Origin: Candidatus Rifleibacteriota bacterium
GTDB lineage: Bacteria; Muiribacteriota; Ozemobacteria; Ozemobacterales; Ozemobacteraceae
Length of the DNA stretch: 64,000 nt
Assembly: GCA_015233155.1 (NCBI GenBank)
Contig: JADFYG010000001.1
Location: 62,001 to 126,000 of the forward strand
Reading direction: 5' to 3'
Part shown: positions 36,637 through 45,484 of the stretch, piece after piece
Numbering within the stretch: position 1 is the stretch's first letter
Layout of the letters: each line of letters begins with the position of its first letter
Made by a program: the position numbers and the translations under genes
Notes under the pieces: generated by a model
Seen by the model: only the letters and a program-made list of their open reading frames with translations
Told to the model about the DNA's origin: nothing
The model's database searches: none

Positions 36637-38055
36637 ATGAACGCTAGAATCATATATTTTCAAGTCGCCGTATTTGTTTTGCTGCTGCTCACGAATATCC
36701 AGGGAGAGTGTCAGGACTCCCCAAACAATTTAACGGAAAGGAAATCCGTTACCCTTGTCGATTGCCTTCAAAAAGCCTTACAGACGAATCCGAAACTGCT
36801 TTCTAAAATGGATGAACGCGAAGCCTCGGAGAAACGTCGCACCATAGCGGAATCGGCTCGATATCCCAGAATAAAGGCAGAAGAAACCTTCACACGACTC
36901 CGCGAGCCGGTCGCATTTTCTTTGCCCGGAGCGGATACGCAAATGTCGTTGGGCGATAACAAGATTCAAATCAAGACGCTTCGCGTTTCTCAGCCCCTCT
37001 ATTCCGGAGGCAAAATTGAGAATGGAATCAGGGCCGCCCGATCAGAAGTGCATGTGAGGCAGTTTGGCGAGTTGCAGCAGCGTGAAGAGCTGTCTCGTCA
37101 GGTTACGGAAGCGTATTTCGGAGTCATGATCGCCAAGGCTTTTCAGCAGGTGGCATCTCAAGCTCTGTTTGATACTCTCGGACACGAAAAACAGGTGCAA
37201 ACATTGCATGAGTTTGGCGCAGTGGTTCGCAACGATATTTTAAAAATACAGGTCTCGGTTTCCGAACGGCGGGAAAATCTGATTCGGGCATGCAATAACA
37301 CGAATTTAGCTTGTACCGTTCTATCAAATCTTGTAGGAGAGGAAATCGCTCCGGAAATCACATTCGAAGACTTTGCATTTTCCGGCCGTCCACCCGCCGA
37401 TGAAAATGAGTCCATGGCGATAGCATCGACAAGTCATCCTTTACTGCAGGCTTTGCGTGAAACTCAACGTTTACATCGTTTCGCCACCAGAGCCGCCAGG
37501 GGAGATTTGTGTCCCAATGTTGGACTGCAATGGAATCTCACTTCCGGAAGCCAGTTCAACGAAACCCAATCGAACTGGGATGCGACAGTATATGCGGGAT
37601 TCAATCTTTTCGACGCAGGCGAAGCCCGAACACGGATGAAGGAATCTCAGGCCAATTTGGCCAAAGCTTCTCACGACCTGGAAGGGATTCAACGGGATAT
37701 CATTCTGGCCATCAGGCAGACGAATCTCCAGATGCAGGAAGCCGAGTCGCGTCTGCAGGTGGCCAAAGAGGCGGAGGCCCAAGCGCTTGAATCCATGCGT
37801 CTGACGGAAGAGAGCTTCAAAGCGGGCTCCGCCACATCACAAAATCTTCTCGACGAAGAGTCTACTCTGGTGGCCGCCGAACAACGCAGCATTGCCGCGG
37901 CATTCGACCGCAAACTTGCTGAAACCCGCCTCTGGTTTTCCATGGGTTGCCTGGAAAAAGCCCTGTTTGCATCAACGGTTTCTGCAACACAGTCTGCAAT
38001 TATCTCCCCGCAAACAAATACAACGAGAGTTCCGGGAAAGGACCACCACCAATGA
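36637..38055 (+). CDS. TolC-family outer membrane efflux channel
   Basis: 472 residues with a signal peptide (residues 1-24, QVAVFVLLLLTNIQG, then ECQDS). Two similar halves of long helices, as in TolC: VTLVDCLQKALQTNPKLLSK and, later, SHPLLQALRETQRLHRFATR; the beta-barrel segment LKTLRVSQPLYSGGKIENGI-like text appears as IKTLRVSQPLYSGG, and its counterpart in the second half is TVYAGFNLFDAGEARTRM. The protein forms the outer membrane duct for the RND pump encoded next. Its stop overlaps the adaptor start by ATGA. Confidence 0.88.
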   Translation: MNARIIYFQVAVFVLLLLTNIQGECQDSPNNLTERKSVTLVDCLQKALQTNPKLLSKMDEREASEKRRTIAESARYPRIKAEETFTRLREPVAFSLPGADTQMSLGDNKIQIKTLRVSQPLYSGGKIENGIRAARSEVHVRQFGELQQREELSRQVTEAYFGVMIAKAFQQVASQALFDTLGHEKQVQTLHEFGAVVRNDILKIQVSVSERRENLIRACNNTNLACTVLSNLVGEEIAPEITFEDFAFSGRPPADENESMAIASTSHPLLQALRETQRLHRFATRAARGDLCPNVGLQWNLTSGSQFNETQSNWDATVYAGFNLFDAGEARTRMKESQANLAKASHDLEGIQRDIILAIRQTNLQMQEAESRLQVAKEAEAQALESMRLTEESFKAGSATSQNLLDEESTLVAAEQRSIAAAFDRKLAETRLWFSMGCLEKALFASTVSATQSAIISPQTNTTRVPGKDHHQ

Positions 38056-39302
38056 CCAGTCATCTTCATTTTCAGCGAACCAGCCGGAATGTTTCAGATG
38101 CTCTGGCAAGGATTGCGATGCTCTTTCTGGTTTCATTTAATGCCGTCTTCCCCATGTATGCGGCTGATGACACTGTTCCTGTGACGCTTCTCATGCCCAG
38201 GTTTGGTACGGTCGCCAAAATTGAAAAGACAACCGGAGAGCTTCAGGCCATTCGTCGCGCCGGTTTGCAAATGAAAAGCAAAGGAACCATCGACCATATG
38301 TTCGTCAGGGAGGGAGACCGCGTCAGTCAGGGGCAAATCCTGGCCACGCTGGAAATGAAGCATTTCCAGCTAGGGCTGGATCAGGCGCAATCCATGGCAA
38401 AAACGGCTGATTCTCAGACCAAAGCAGCAGTCGCCGCCATAGATGCCGCCTCCACGGGAGTGCAACAGGCTGAAGTGAGACTGCAGACAGTGACGCGTGA
38501 TTATGAGCGGGCAAAGGGCCTGAGAGACAAAGATACCATTCCTCAACAGCAATATGACCAGATCGAGGGACAGTATAAACTTGCAATTGTAGGTTTGGAA
38601 GCGGCCAAAAAGCAGCTTTTGCAAGCCAAAGCCGGACTGGAAGTAGCTCAGGCCCAGACCGGCGTTGCCGAAGTCGGCATACAAACAGCCCGGCAGTATC
38701 ATGATGAAGCGAGCCTGATCGCGCCATTTGCCGGATTGATTGTGGCTAAATTGGTTCAGGAAAACGAGCCTTGCGGCGAAAAAACATTGTACAACCTGAT
38801 CGATGACAGCGAACTAGAACTCTCGTTCCGATTGCCGGAACGCTTTCTTCCACTCATATCACCGGGAACATCACTGAGTTTTACCACTCCGCTTGTCAAT
38901 GACGCAGTTCCGGCGAGCGTTACCACCGTTGTTCCGAATATCGACGCCCAGAGTCGCACATTCCTGTGTAAAGCCCTCATACCGAATGCTGATCACCGTT
39001 TCAGCAATGGCGGCTTCGTGGATGTCAACGTTGTGGTCAGTGAAGATCGCAACGTTTTAGTTGTTCCGTCATTTCTCATAAGGAACGTGAATGCTTCCGG
39101 ATCCCAAAAAACCGGTTCACTGTTCATCGAGGAAAATGGCAAAGCCCGTAAAATTACGGTAATCGTTGGTCAGGAAAGCGCAGGCAATATTGCTATTTTA
39201 GGCGGGCTCACCTCCGGGACCGCTGTTATTTATCTCGGAAATAACAAGCTCGAGGATGGCTCGCCTGTTGCCATACAAAAGTCTGAAGGAGCCCCGAGAT
39301 GA
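38052..39302 (+). CDS. RND efflux periplasmic adaptor (membrane fusion protein)
   Basis: 416 residues from the ATG at 38052; the longer ORF reaches into tolC. A signal segment (MLFLVSFNAVFPMYA) is followed by the lipoyl half-motif GTIDHMFVREGDRVSQGQIL, a helical hairpin (residues about 110-200, rich in Gln and Ala), the second lipoyl half (ASLIAPFAGLIVAKLVQEN) and beta-barrel domains. This order is the standard MFP layout (AcrA/MexA). It links the inner membrane pump to TolC and starts in the stop codon of the previous gene; its own stop overlaps the pump start. Confidence 0.88.
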   Translation: MTSHLHFQRTSRNVSDALARIAMLFLVSFNAVFPMYAADDTVPVTLLMPRFGTVAKIEKTTGELQAIRRAGLQMKSKGTIDHMFVREGDRVSQGQILATLEMKHFQLGLDQAQSMAKTADSQTKAAVAAIDAASTGVQQAEVRLQTVTRDYERAKGLRDKDTIPQQQYDQIEGQYKLAIVGLEAAKKQLLQAKAGLEVAQAQTGVAEVGIQTARQYHDEASLIAPFAGLIVAKLVQENEPCGEKTLYNLIDDSELELSFRLPERFLPLISPGTSLSFTTPLVNDAVPASVTTVVPNIDAQSRTFLCKALIPNADHRFSNGGFVDVNVVVSEDRNVLVVPSFLIRNVNASGSQKTGSLFIEENGKARKITVIVGQESAGNIAILGGLTSGTAVIYLGNNKLEDGSPVAIQKSEGAPR

Positions 39303-42300
39303 TTCTTGCTGAAGGCTCCATTCGTCGCCCAGTCACTACTATAATGGCTTTTGCCGCCATAGCATTGTTTGGCATAATCTGTTATCGCGAGCTTGGCGTC
39401 GATCTTTTTCCCGAAATCGAATTTCCGACGGTCACTATCACCTGTATTTATCGCGGTGCCAGTCCGGAAACCATGGAGACCAAGGTCGTTGAAAAAATCG
39501 AAGAGCAGATCGCTGCGCTGAACGGTATCGATCAGGTTCGCTCGGTATGCGCGGAAAATGTTGCCCAGGTGTTTGCCGTTTTCACACTCGGCCGTAACAT
39601 CGATGTTGCCACCCAGGATGTTCGTGACAAGATATCCGCCATACGGGCCAGTTTACCTGAAAGCATGGATAACCCAATTGTGGAGAAACTCAACACCGGC
39701 GCGATTCCAGTGTTGACGATTACTGTTGCAGGTGATCTTCCCCCTGTAGACCTTGGAAAATACGTAAAAGACGTGGTCAAGGCTCGTGTTCAAAGTATTC
39801 CGGGAGTCGGCTCAATTCGCGAAATCGGTTTGCGCGAGCGGGAAATAAAAATATGGATCGATAACGACAAACTGAACGCTCATCATCTCACCGTCAGCGA
39901 AGCGGTTGGAGCTATCCGTTCAAAGAACATTGAAGTTCCGGCTGGAAAAATTGAAGACGAACATCAGGAATTTGTATTAAAAACCATGGGCGAGCTGGCC
40001 TCTGTGGATGAATTCAGGCAGCTCACCATTGCCGTTATTGGCGGAACGCCCGTGGCTCTGGGCGAGATTGCCACCGTTGAAGATTCGATTCAGGACGAAC
40101 GCGTGGCCGGCAAGCTCAACGGCAAGCCGACCATTGGCCTGCAGATTCGCAAACAGTCGGGGGCCAATGCGGTAAAAGTCGCCACACAGGTGAAAGCGGC
40201 AATCCCTGAGCTTCTTAGTAAGGCTCCGCATGGAGTGAACATCCAGGTCCCGATCGACAACTCCCCGTTCATAGAAGAATCCATTCACGCGGTTCTTGTC
40301 GATATGATCATTGGTTCGGTGCTGGCAACACTGGTCATTCTTATATTTCTACGCAACATCCGCTCCACACTGATTTCGGCGTTGGCCATTCCCACGTCAA
40401 TTCTGGGGGCTTTTGTTCTCATGCGCTGGTTGAATATCACACTCAACATGTTGTCTACGATGGCATTGTCGCTCGCTGTGGGCCTGCTGATTGATGATGC
40501 CATTGTCGTCATCGAAAACATTTTTCGCCATCTGCAACTTGGAAAATCAAGTGCTCAGGCGGCCTCCGATGCAACCGAAGAAATAGGTCTTGCTGTCACC
40601 GCTACTACATTTTCCCTGGTGTCTGTATTTCTGCCCGTGGCATTCATGGGAGGCATCGTCGGAAGATTCTTTTTTCATTTCGGTATTACGCTTACTGTTT
40701 CTGTGCTCGTGTCCCTGGTGGTAAGTTTCTCTCTTACCCCCATGTTGGCCGCACGTTATCTGAGCCGGCATGAACAGGAAAATGCAGTTGCCATGTTTCT
40801 GGGAAAAGGCCTCGATGCTCTCGATAGTGGCTATAGATGGCTGCTTCGAATTGCCTTGCGTTTCCAGGTAACTGTTTTGGTCATTGGTCTTGTGATAGTG
40901 GCTTTTTCGGCCGTTTCCGGAAGCCGACTGGCGTTTGGTTTCAAACCCACTGAAGATAAAAATCTTTTTTTAGTGAATTTCCGTTCACCGGCTGGAACTT
41001 CTATCGAGGGTACAAAAAAACTTCTGAGCATGGTAGAAAATGAAATAACCTCAACGATCGGGTCTGATGTGAAAAACATTTTTTCCACGGTTGCTGGCGA
41101 TCCTCTGGAAGATCCAACCAAAGGCCAGGTATACGTCAACCTTATAAGAAAAGTGGAACGTCTGGATCGTCCCCAGAAAACCCTCATGGAAAAGGTGCGC
41201 AAGGCGCTCAGACAGGTTCCCGGAATCGAGCGATGCACCATCGAAGAACTGGATGAAATTGCTGCCAGCAGCGGTCAGGCGAACTCTCAGATCTCGTATT
41301 CACTCCTGGGAAATGATCTGGAGGTATTGAAACGCTCAGCAGGCAGTCTGAAAAAGTGGATGGGCAAGGCCGGCGGTTTTGTTGATATCATCGATTCATT
41401 CGAAGTTGGAAAACCCGAACTGCGTCTCCAGCTAGATCGTGAGCGCATGGAAGCGCTTGGGGTCAACGTTGGACTGCTGGCCAACACCATGAATCTTTTG
41501 GTCGGTGGAGATCAGGCAATCACCCGCTTCAAAAGCGAAGGCAAGCAATATGACGTAAAGCTGCGTCTGCGACGGGACTTTCGCGAAAAACCCGAATCCA
41601 TCGATAATATCCTGGTAAGATCAATTGACGGACAAAGTATGGTTCCGGTATCGAATGTTGCAAATGTGGTCAAAGATACCGGGCCTTCCCGTATTAATCG
41701 TCTGCGTCGGTTGCGTGAAATATCTCTTGGAGCCAACCTCGAGGGAAAATCACAGGGAACGGCCATGAAAGAAGTACAGGCAGAAGCCGAGCGAATTTTG
41801 CCCCCGGGCTTCTTTGGCGAGTTTCAGGGCATTTCCAAAACCTCCGCTGAGAGTCTGGACAACATGGTTTTCGCGGCAGTTCTCGCATTAACCCTTGTCT
41901 ATATGCTGCTCGCCTCCCAGTTTGAAAATTTCATTCACCCGCTGACCATAATGGTTTCAGTGCCTCTGGCCAGCGTGGGAGCGGTTTTCGCCTTGTTCAT
42001 CACCAAAAGTGAAGTGAACATTCTGACCATGATCGGTTTTCTGATGCTGATGGGACTCGTGGTCAAAAACGGTATTTTGCTTGTGGAGTTTATAAATCAG
42101 CAGAGAGCACGAGGCCTGAGCCGGGAAGAGGCCATTATGACCGCCGGGCCGATCAGATTACGCCCTATTCTGATGACCAGCGCCTGCATGATTGGCGGCA
42201 TGATTCCTCCTGCCATCTCGAACTCTCCAGGCTCTGAATTGCGGGGTTCCATGGCAGTGGCTATTATTGGCGGATTGATTTCATCAACTTTTTTGACGTT

Positions 42301-42385
42301 GATTCTATTGCCGGTGGTTTATGTGTGGATAGAAAAGATGCTCGGCTGGTTTGGCATCACATTATTCGAGACAAAACAGGGCTGA
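39299..42385 (+). CDS. RND-family efflux transporter (HAE1/AcrB-like)
   Basis: 1028 residues, the normal size. Twelve membrane helices in two halves; first helix SIRRPVTTIMAFAAIALFGI. The proton-relay aspartates lie in the helix containing LAVGLLIDDAIVVIENI, and the second half has the matching MGLVVKNGILLVEF. Porter domains are present (FPEIEFPTVTI near the N terminus and a repeated fold after residue 550). Its closest relatives by motif are CusA/MdtB/AcrB-type drug pumps rather than metal pumps (no methionine cluster seen). Last gene of the TetR-TolC-MFP-RND operon; it converges with the TPR glycosyltransferase gene with 15 bases between the stops. Confidence 0.9.
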   Translation: MILAEGSIRRPVTTIMAFAAIALFGIICYRELGVDLFPEIEFPTVTITCIYRGASPETMETKVVEKIEEQIAALNGIDQVRSVCAENVAQVFAVFTLGRNIDVATQDVRDKISAIRASLPESMDNPIVEKLNTGAIPVLTITVAGDLPPVDLGKYVKDVVKARVQSIPGVGSIREIGLREREIKIWIDNDKLNAHHLTVSEAVGAIRSKNIEVPAGKIEDEHQEFVLKTMGELASVDEFRQLTIAVIGGTPVALGEIATVEDSIQDERVAGKLNGKPTIGLQIRKQSGANAVKVATQVKAAIPELLSKAPHGVNIQVPIDNSPFIEESIHAVLVDMIIGSVLATLVILIFLRNIRSTLISALAIPTSILGAFVLMRWLNITLNMLSTMALSLAVGLLIDDAIVVIENIFRHLQLGKSSAQAASDATEEIGLAVTATTFSLVSVFLPVAFMGGIVGRFFFHFGITLTVSVLVSLVVSFSLTPMLAARYLSRHEQENAVAMFLGKGLDALDSGYRWLLRIALRFQVTVLVIGLVIVAFSAVSGSRLAFGFKPTEDKNLFLVNFRSPAGTSIEGTKKLLSMVENEITSTIGSDVKNIFSTVAGDPLEDPTKGQVYVNLIRKVERLDRPQKTLMEKVRKALRQVPGIERCTIEELDEIAASSGQANSQISYSLLGNDLEVLKRSAGSLKKWMGKAGGFVDIIDSFEVGKPELRLQLDRERMEALGVNVGLLANTMNLLVGGDQAITRFKSEGKQYDVKLRLRRDFREKPESIDNILVRSIDGQSMVPVSNVANVVKDTGPSRINRLRRLREISLGANLEGKSQGTAMKEVQAEAERILPPGFFGEFQGISKTSAESLDNMVFAAVLALTLVYMLLASQFENFIHPLTIMVSVPLASVGAVFALFITKSEVNILTMIGFLMLMGLVVKNGILLVEFINQQRARGLSREEAIMTAGPIRLRPILMTSACMIGGMIPPAISNSPGSELRGSMAVAIIGGLISSTFLTLILLPVVYVWIEKMLGWFGITLFETKQG

Positions 42386-42400
42386 CCCCTATGTTTTGGT

Positions 42401-43744
42401 TCAAACCGGGCACAGATTTTTTAGCTCTGATTTAACTTTTTCCAGGACTGTCGCCCAATTTTCGGACTCCTCTTGCCGGAAGATGCGCATCGAGGAATAC
42501 CAGTGGCTTTCTGTTCCGGTCAGACCCCAGCGCCAGTCTGGTTGAATTGGCAACAACAGCCAGACCGTCTTGCCCATTGCCCCTGCAAGATGTGCAACAG
42601 CCGTGTCGACTGAAATCACCATGTCAAGGGCTGCAATCATTCCTGACGTTTCAGCAAAGTCGATGAATTTCGCCGAAAAGTCCACCAGTCTTCCGGATAC
42701 ATTTCCGGAAGCTTTGGAGTCCTCTGAAACTTGCAGACTGAACCAATCCACGCATTCAAGGTCAAATAGGCTGCTAATAAGTTCGAACGGGATTGAACGG
42801 ACGGAGTCGTCCGAGTGATCAGGATCACCTGCCCAGGCAATCCCAACTTTCAGGTTTCCGCTAGCCATTTTGTTGATCAGGTCGCTCCATTTTTTAACAG
42901 TCGCCTGGGCCGGATGAATGTATGGAATTGAACGTGGAATTGTTTCTAATCTGAGATTGAAGCGATGAGGCAGGCTCATTATCGAACATGCGAAGTCAAA
43001 GTTGCCGGGGTCGAGTGTCCGATCGTCGTCACAGACTGAAAATAAACTCTGATTTTCCGATAATAACCGTTTCAATGGCGGTTGAATCCAGACAGTGGTA
43101 ACAGCCGCCATTTTTGCTATTTCAAAGGCATACCGTATAAACTGCATCATGTCGCCAAAGCCCTGCTCATAAAACAGCAAGATTCTGCACCCTGTCAATT
43201 GCTCTCCCTGCCATATGGGAATGGTCAGTCGAAATCGGCGCTTGCCGCTAAATCTCGCTTCGTAAAGTCGTAAGCCTTCCTCATATTTTCCTTGAAGTAA
43301 ATATAGTATTCCCAGGCAAAACTGTGATTCCGGCAGATCAGGCTGGAGTTGTAAAGCCTTCTGATAAGCTTCTTCAGCTTCATCTAATCGATTAGCCAGC
43401 GTAAAGCAGTTTCCCAGGTTGTGAAAAGCTGCGCAATAGCCAGGTTTTTGCCGAATTGCCTCTTGAAAGCAGTCTATCGCCTTTTCAAAACACCGCATCT
43501 TTTTGAGGGCTATCCCAAGAAGATTATAGGCTTCAGGGTAATGTGGTTGCAGCTCGATGGCCCTGCAAAAACAGGACTGGGCTTTTTCCCACCACTGCAG
43601 GGGTAACAACAACTTTCCCAGGCGCAGATAAGGCTCCGGAGAAGTCGGATTCAGGCGGATAGCCTCGCCGAAAGAGTGTGCTGCTGCATGGAAATCGCCA
43701 GTCTTTGTTTGCTCCCGGCCTTTTTTCAGCCACGATTCAATCAT
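42401..43744 (-). CDS. TPR protein with a GT9/GT41-like glycosyltransferase domain
   Basis: 447 residues from the ATG at 43742-43744 (start not certain; the ORF continues 24 codons upstream). Residues 1-175 are five TPR repeats of the 34-residue type (AAHSFGEAIRLNPTSPEPYL, CFCRAIELQPHYPEAYNLLG, DCFQEAIRQKPGYCAAFHNL, AYQKALQLQPDLPESQFCLG). The rest resembles ADP-heptose-type transferases: YEQGFGDMMQFIRY, LKVGIAWAGDPDHSDD and a DMVISVDTAVAHLAGAMG nucleotide-sugar motif with KTVWLLLPIQPDWRWG. TPR fused to such a domain recalls O-GlcNAc-type protein transferases, so it is a good candidate for the enzyme that attaches sugar to flagellin. That is inference from context. Confidence 0.8.
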   Translation of the reverse strand: MIESWLKKGREQTKTGDFHAAAHSFGEAIRLNPTSPEPYLRLGKLLLPLQWWEKAQSCFCRAIELQPHYPEAYNLLGIALKKMRCFEKAIDCFQEAIRQKPGYCAAFHNLGNCFTLANRLDEAEEAYQKALQLQPDLPESQFCLGILYLLQGKYEEGLRLYEARFSGKRRFRLTIPIWQGEQLTGCRILLFYEQGFGDMMQFIRYAFEIAKMAAVTTVWIQPPLKRLLSENQSLFSVCDDDRTLDPGNFDFACSIMSLPHRFNLRLETIPRSIPYIHPAQATVKKWSDLINKMASGNLKVGIAWAGDPDHSDDSVRSIPFELISSLFDLECVDWFSLQVSEDSKASGNVSGRLVDFSAKFIDFAETSGMIAALDMVISVDTAVAHLAGAMGKTVWLLLPIQPDWRWGLTGTESHWYSSMRIFRQEESENWATVLEKVKSELKNLCPV

Positions 43745-43837
43745 GATTAGTTGCTTGCCATATACATCGCCGATCGGCCTCCTGATCGAATTCCATTTTC
43801 CCGCATATAATCCCAAAGAGTCATCAAGCTAGTCAAT

Positions 43838-43870
43838 GGAGAAATCTCAACTAGCCGGTTAACATCCTTT
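43838..43870 (-). repeat. Fragment of the interspersed palindromic repeat, copy 3
   Basis: 33 bases that match, on the opposite strand, the first 33 bases of the repeats at 34837 and 35692 (AAAGGATGTTA, CCGG, TAGTTGAGATTTCTCC) with about two differences. The hairpin part is missing, so it is a truncated remnant. It lies in the 242-base divergent region 43745-43986, where no promoter is clear. Confidence 0.7.
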
Positions 43871-43986
43871 AGTAATTCATACAGTTTGCGAATAACACAT
43901 TTGAGGATAAGCAAAGCTCTATCACCTATACATAAAATTGTGGTAAAACATTTCCAAACATAACCCTGCTAATTAGGAATGAAAAT

Positions 43987-45417
43987 ATGAGAATTCTTTT
44001 TATTTGTCCGCCAAATTACAGATTTCGTGAAGTGTCATTCCAGGACTTCGGTCTTGGTCCTGCCTATCTGGCCGCAGTTCTGGGGAAAAATCATGAAGTC
44101 GCTTATTACGAAACTGATGCGCCGGCAGAGGCCGAGATTAAAAATATCAGCCATGACTATACGTCATATGAATATTTAATAAAGTCCCATCACAAATATG
44201 TCGAGGGACTCCAGAATGAATCGCACCTTGTCTGGAAGGAAATCGAGCGTGTGATATCAGACTTCGCTCCGGATATCGTGGGTTTGTCGACAATGACGCC
44301 GAGTTATCCGTCGGCGTTGATTGTTGCGAAAATGGCGAAGCGGCTGTCAAACGCGACTGTGATTTTCGGAGGAGTTCATGCATCTATCCTTCCGGATGAA
44401 GTTCTGCAAAACTCTTTTATCGATTTTGTCGTGAGAGGAGAAGGAGAGACCACTATCGAAGAATTGGTTCAGTGCCTCGAAAAAAAGACTGATCCATCTA
44501 TGGTAAAGGGAATTTCTTTCAGAAAAAACGGACAAATAATTCATACGCCCAGGCGCGATTTGATTCCCGATCTCGATTCCATACCGTTTCCTGTCAGAAG
44601 TTCACTGCTTTTTCCGGAAAGATTCTCTGACAGGAATTTTGCCCATATTTTTGTTGGGAGAGGTTGTCCCGCAGACTGTTATTTTTGTGCCAATCCAACG
44701 TTGTGGGGCAGAAAATATCGACTGAGATCAGCAAAAAATGTTTTTGAAGAACTCAAACTTCTCACGAATGAATACGGGAAAGTAGTTCTTTTTGAGGATG
44801 ATAACCTGCTTGTATCCAAGGCGATGCTGTTCGAATTGTGCTCTTTGATAAAACAGGAAATCCCTGATCTGGTATGGAGATGCCAATCGCGGGTCGACAC
44901 ACTGTCCGAAGAAAAATTGTTGGCCATCAAGGAAGCCGGCTGCTGGGATGTCAAGCTGGGCTTCGAGTCCGGCTCTGACAGAATACTTACCTATATCAAC
45001 AAGAAACTCACAGAAAAGAAAATTATGGAATGCTGTGAAATGATCGTGAAAAGCGGAATGCAGTTTTCAGTAAATTTCATGTTCGGCTTTCCAGATGAAA
45101 CATTAGAAGATATGCGGGCTACCCTTGAAATGATCAAGAAAATTCCTGCCAATAGCATTGCTATTTCGAAGTTTATTCCTCTCCCCGGTACAAAACTCTA
45201 CAATGACGTCATTAAATCAGGTCTTATCGCGGATTCACCGCCTAAATATGAGCATTTTGATTTGTATTCAAATTATTATCATTTCTCCAAACACCTCTCG
45301 CGGGAGCAACTCCAGGAATTCTGGCTCGAGATATATCATCTCGTGGAGGAAAAAAACAAGAAAACCCGGAAGGGACCGCCAAAACCAAAGCAAGTTGTCA
45401 TACCGACAGCTTTGTAA
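43987..45417 (+). CDS. B12-binding domain radical SAM protein
   Basis: 476 residues. N-terminal cobalamin-binding Rossmann domain (residues 1-165: ILFICPPNYRF, LGPAYLAAVL, IVGLSTMTPSYPSALIVA, VIFGGVHASILPDE, FVVRGEGETTIEEL). Then a radical SAM core with the cluster cysteines C227, C231 and C234 (GCPADCYFC), the GFESGSD-like GFESGS motif and the SVNFMFGFPDETLEDM stretch. Members methylate unreactive carbons, rearrange rings or build sulfur bridges. The substrate here is unknown; the gene stands between the two halves of the sugar cluster, 67 bases from the fusion gene, so a role in modifying the sugar or the lipid carrier is plausible. The C-terminal 90 residues are rich in lysine and have no recognised function. 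Confidence 0.84.
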   Translation: MRILFICPPNYRFREVSFQDFGLGPAYLAAVLGKNHEVAYYETDAPAEAEIKNISHDYTSYEYLIKSHHKYVEGLQNESHLVWKEIERVISDFAPDIVGLSTMTPSYPSALIVAKMAKRLSNATVIFGGVHASILPDEVLQNSFIDFVVRGEGETTIEELVQCLEKKTDPSMVKGISFRKNGQIIHTPRRDLIPDLDSIPFPVRSSLLFPERFSDRNFAHIFVGRGCPADCYFCANPTLWGRKYRLRSAKNVFEELKLLTNEYGKVVLFEDDNLLVSKAMLFELCSLIKQEIPDLVWRCQSRVDTLSEEKLLAIKEAGCWDVKLGFESGSDRILTYINKKLTEKKIMECCEMIVKSGMQFSVNFMFGFPDETLEDMRATLEMIKKIPANSIAISKFIPLPGTKLYNDVIKSGLIADSPPKYEHFDLYSNYYHFSKHLSREQLQEFWLEIYHLVEEKNKKTRKGPPKPKQVVIPTAL

Positions 45418-45484
45418 TAGGATTCGTAATACACCGCCAGCTGGATTCAAATAATCGCTGCTGATTCAGAGATTAAGGCCATTC

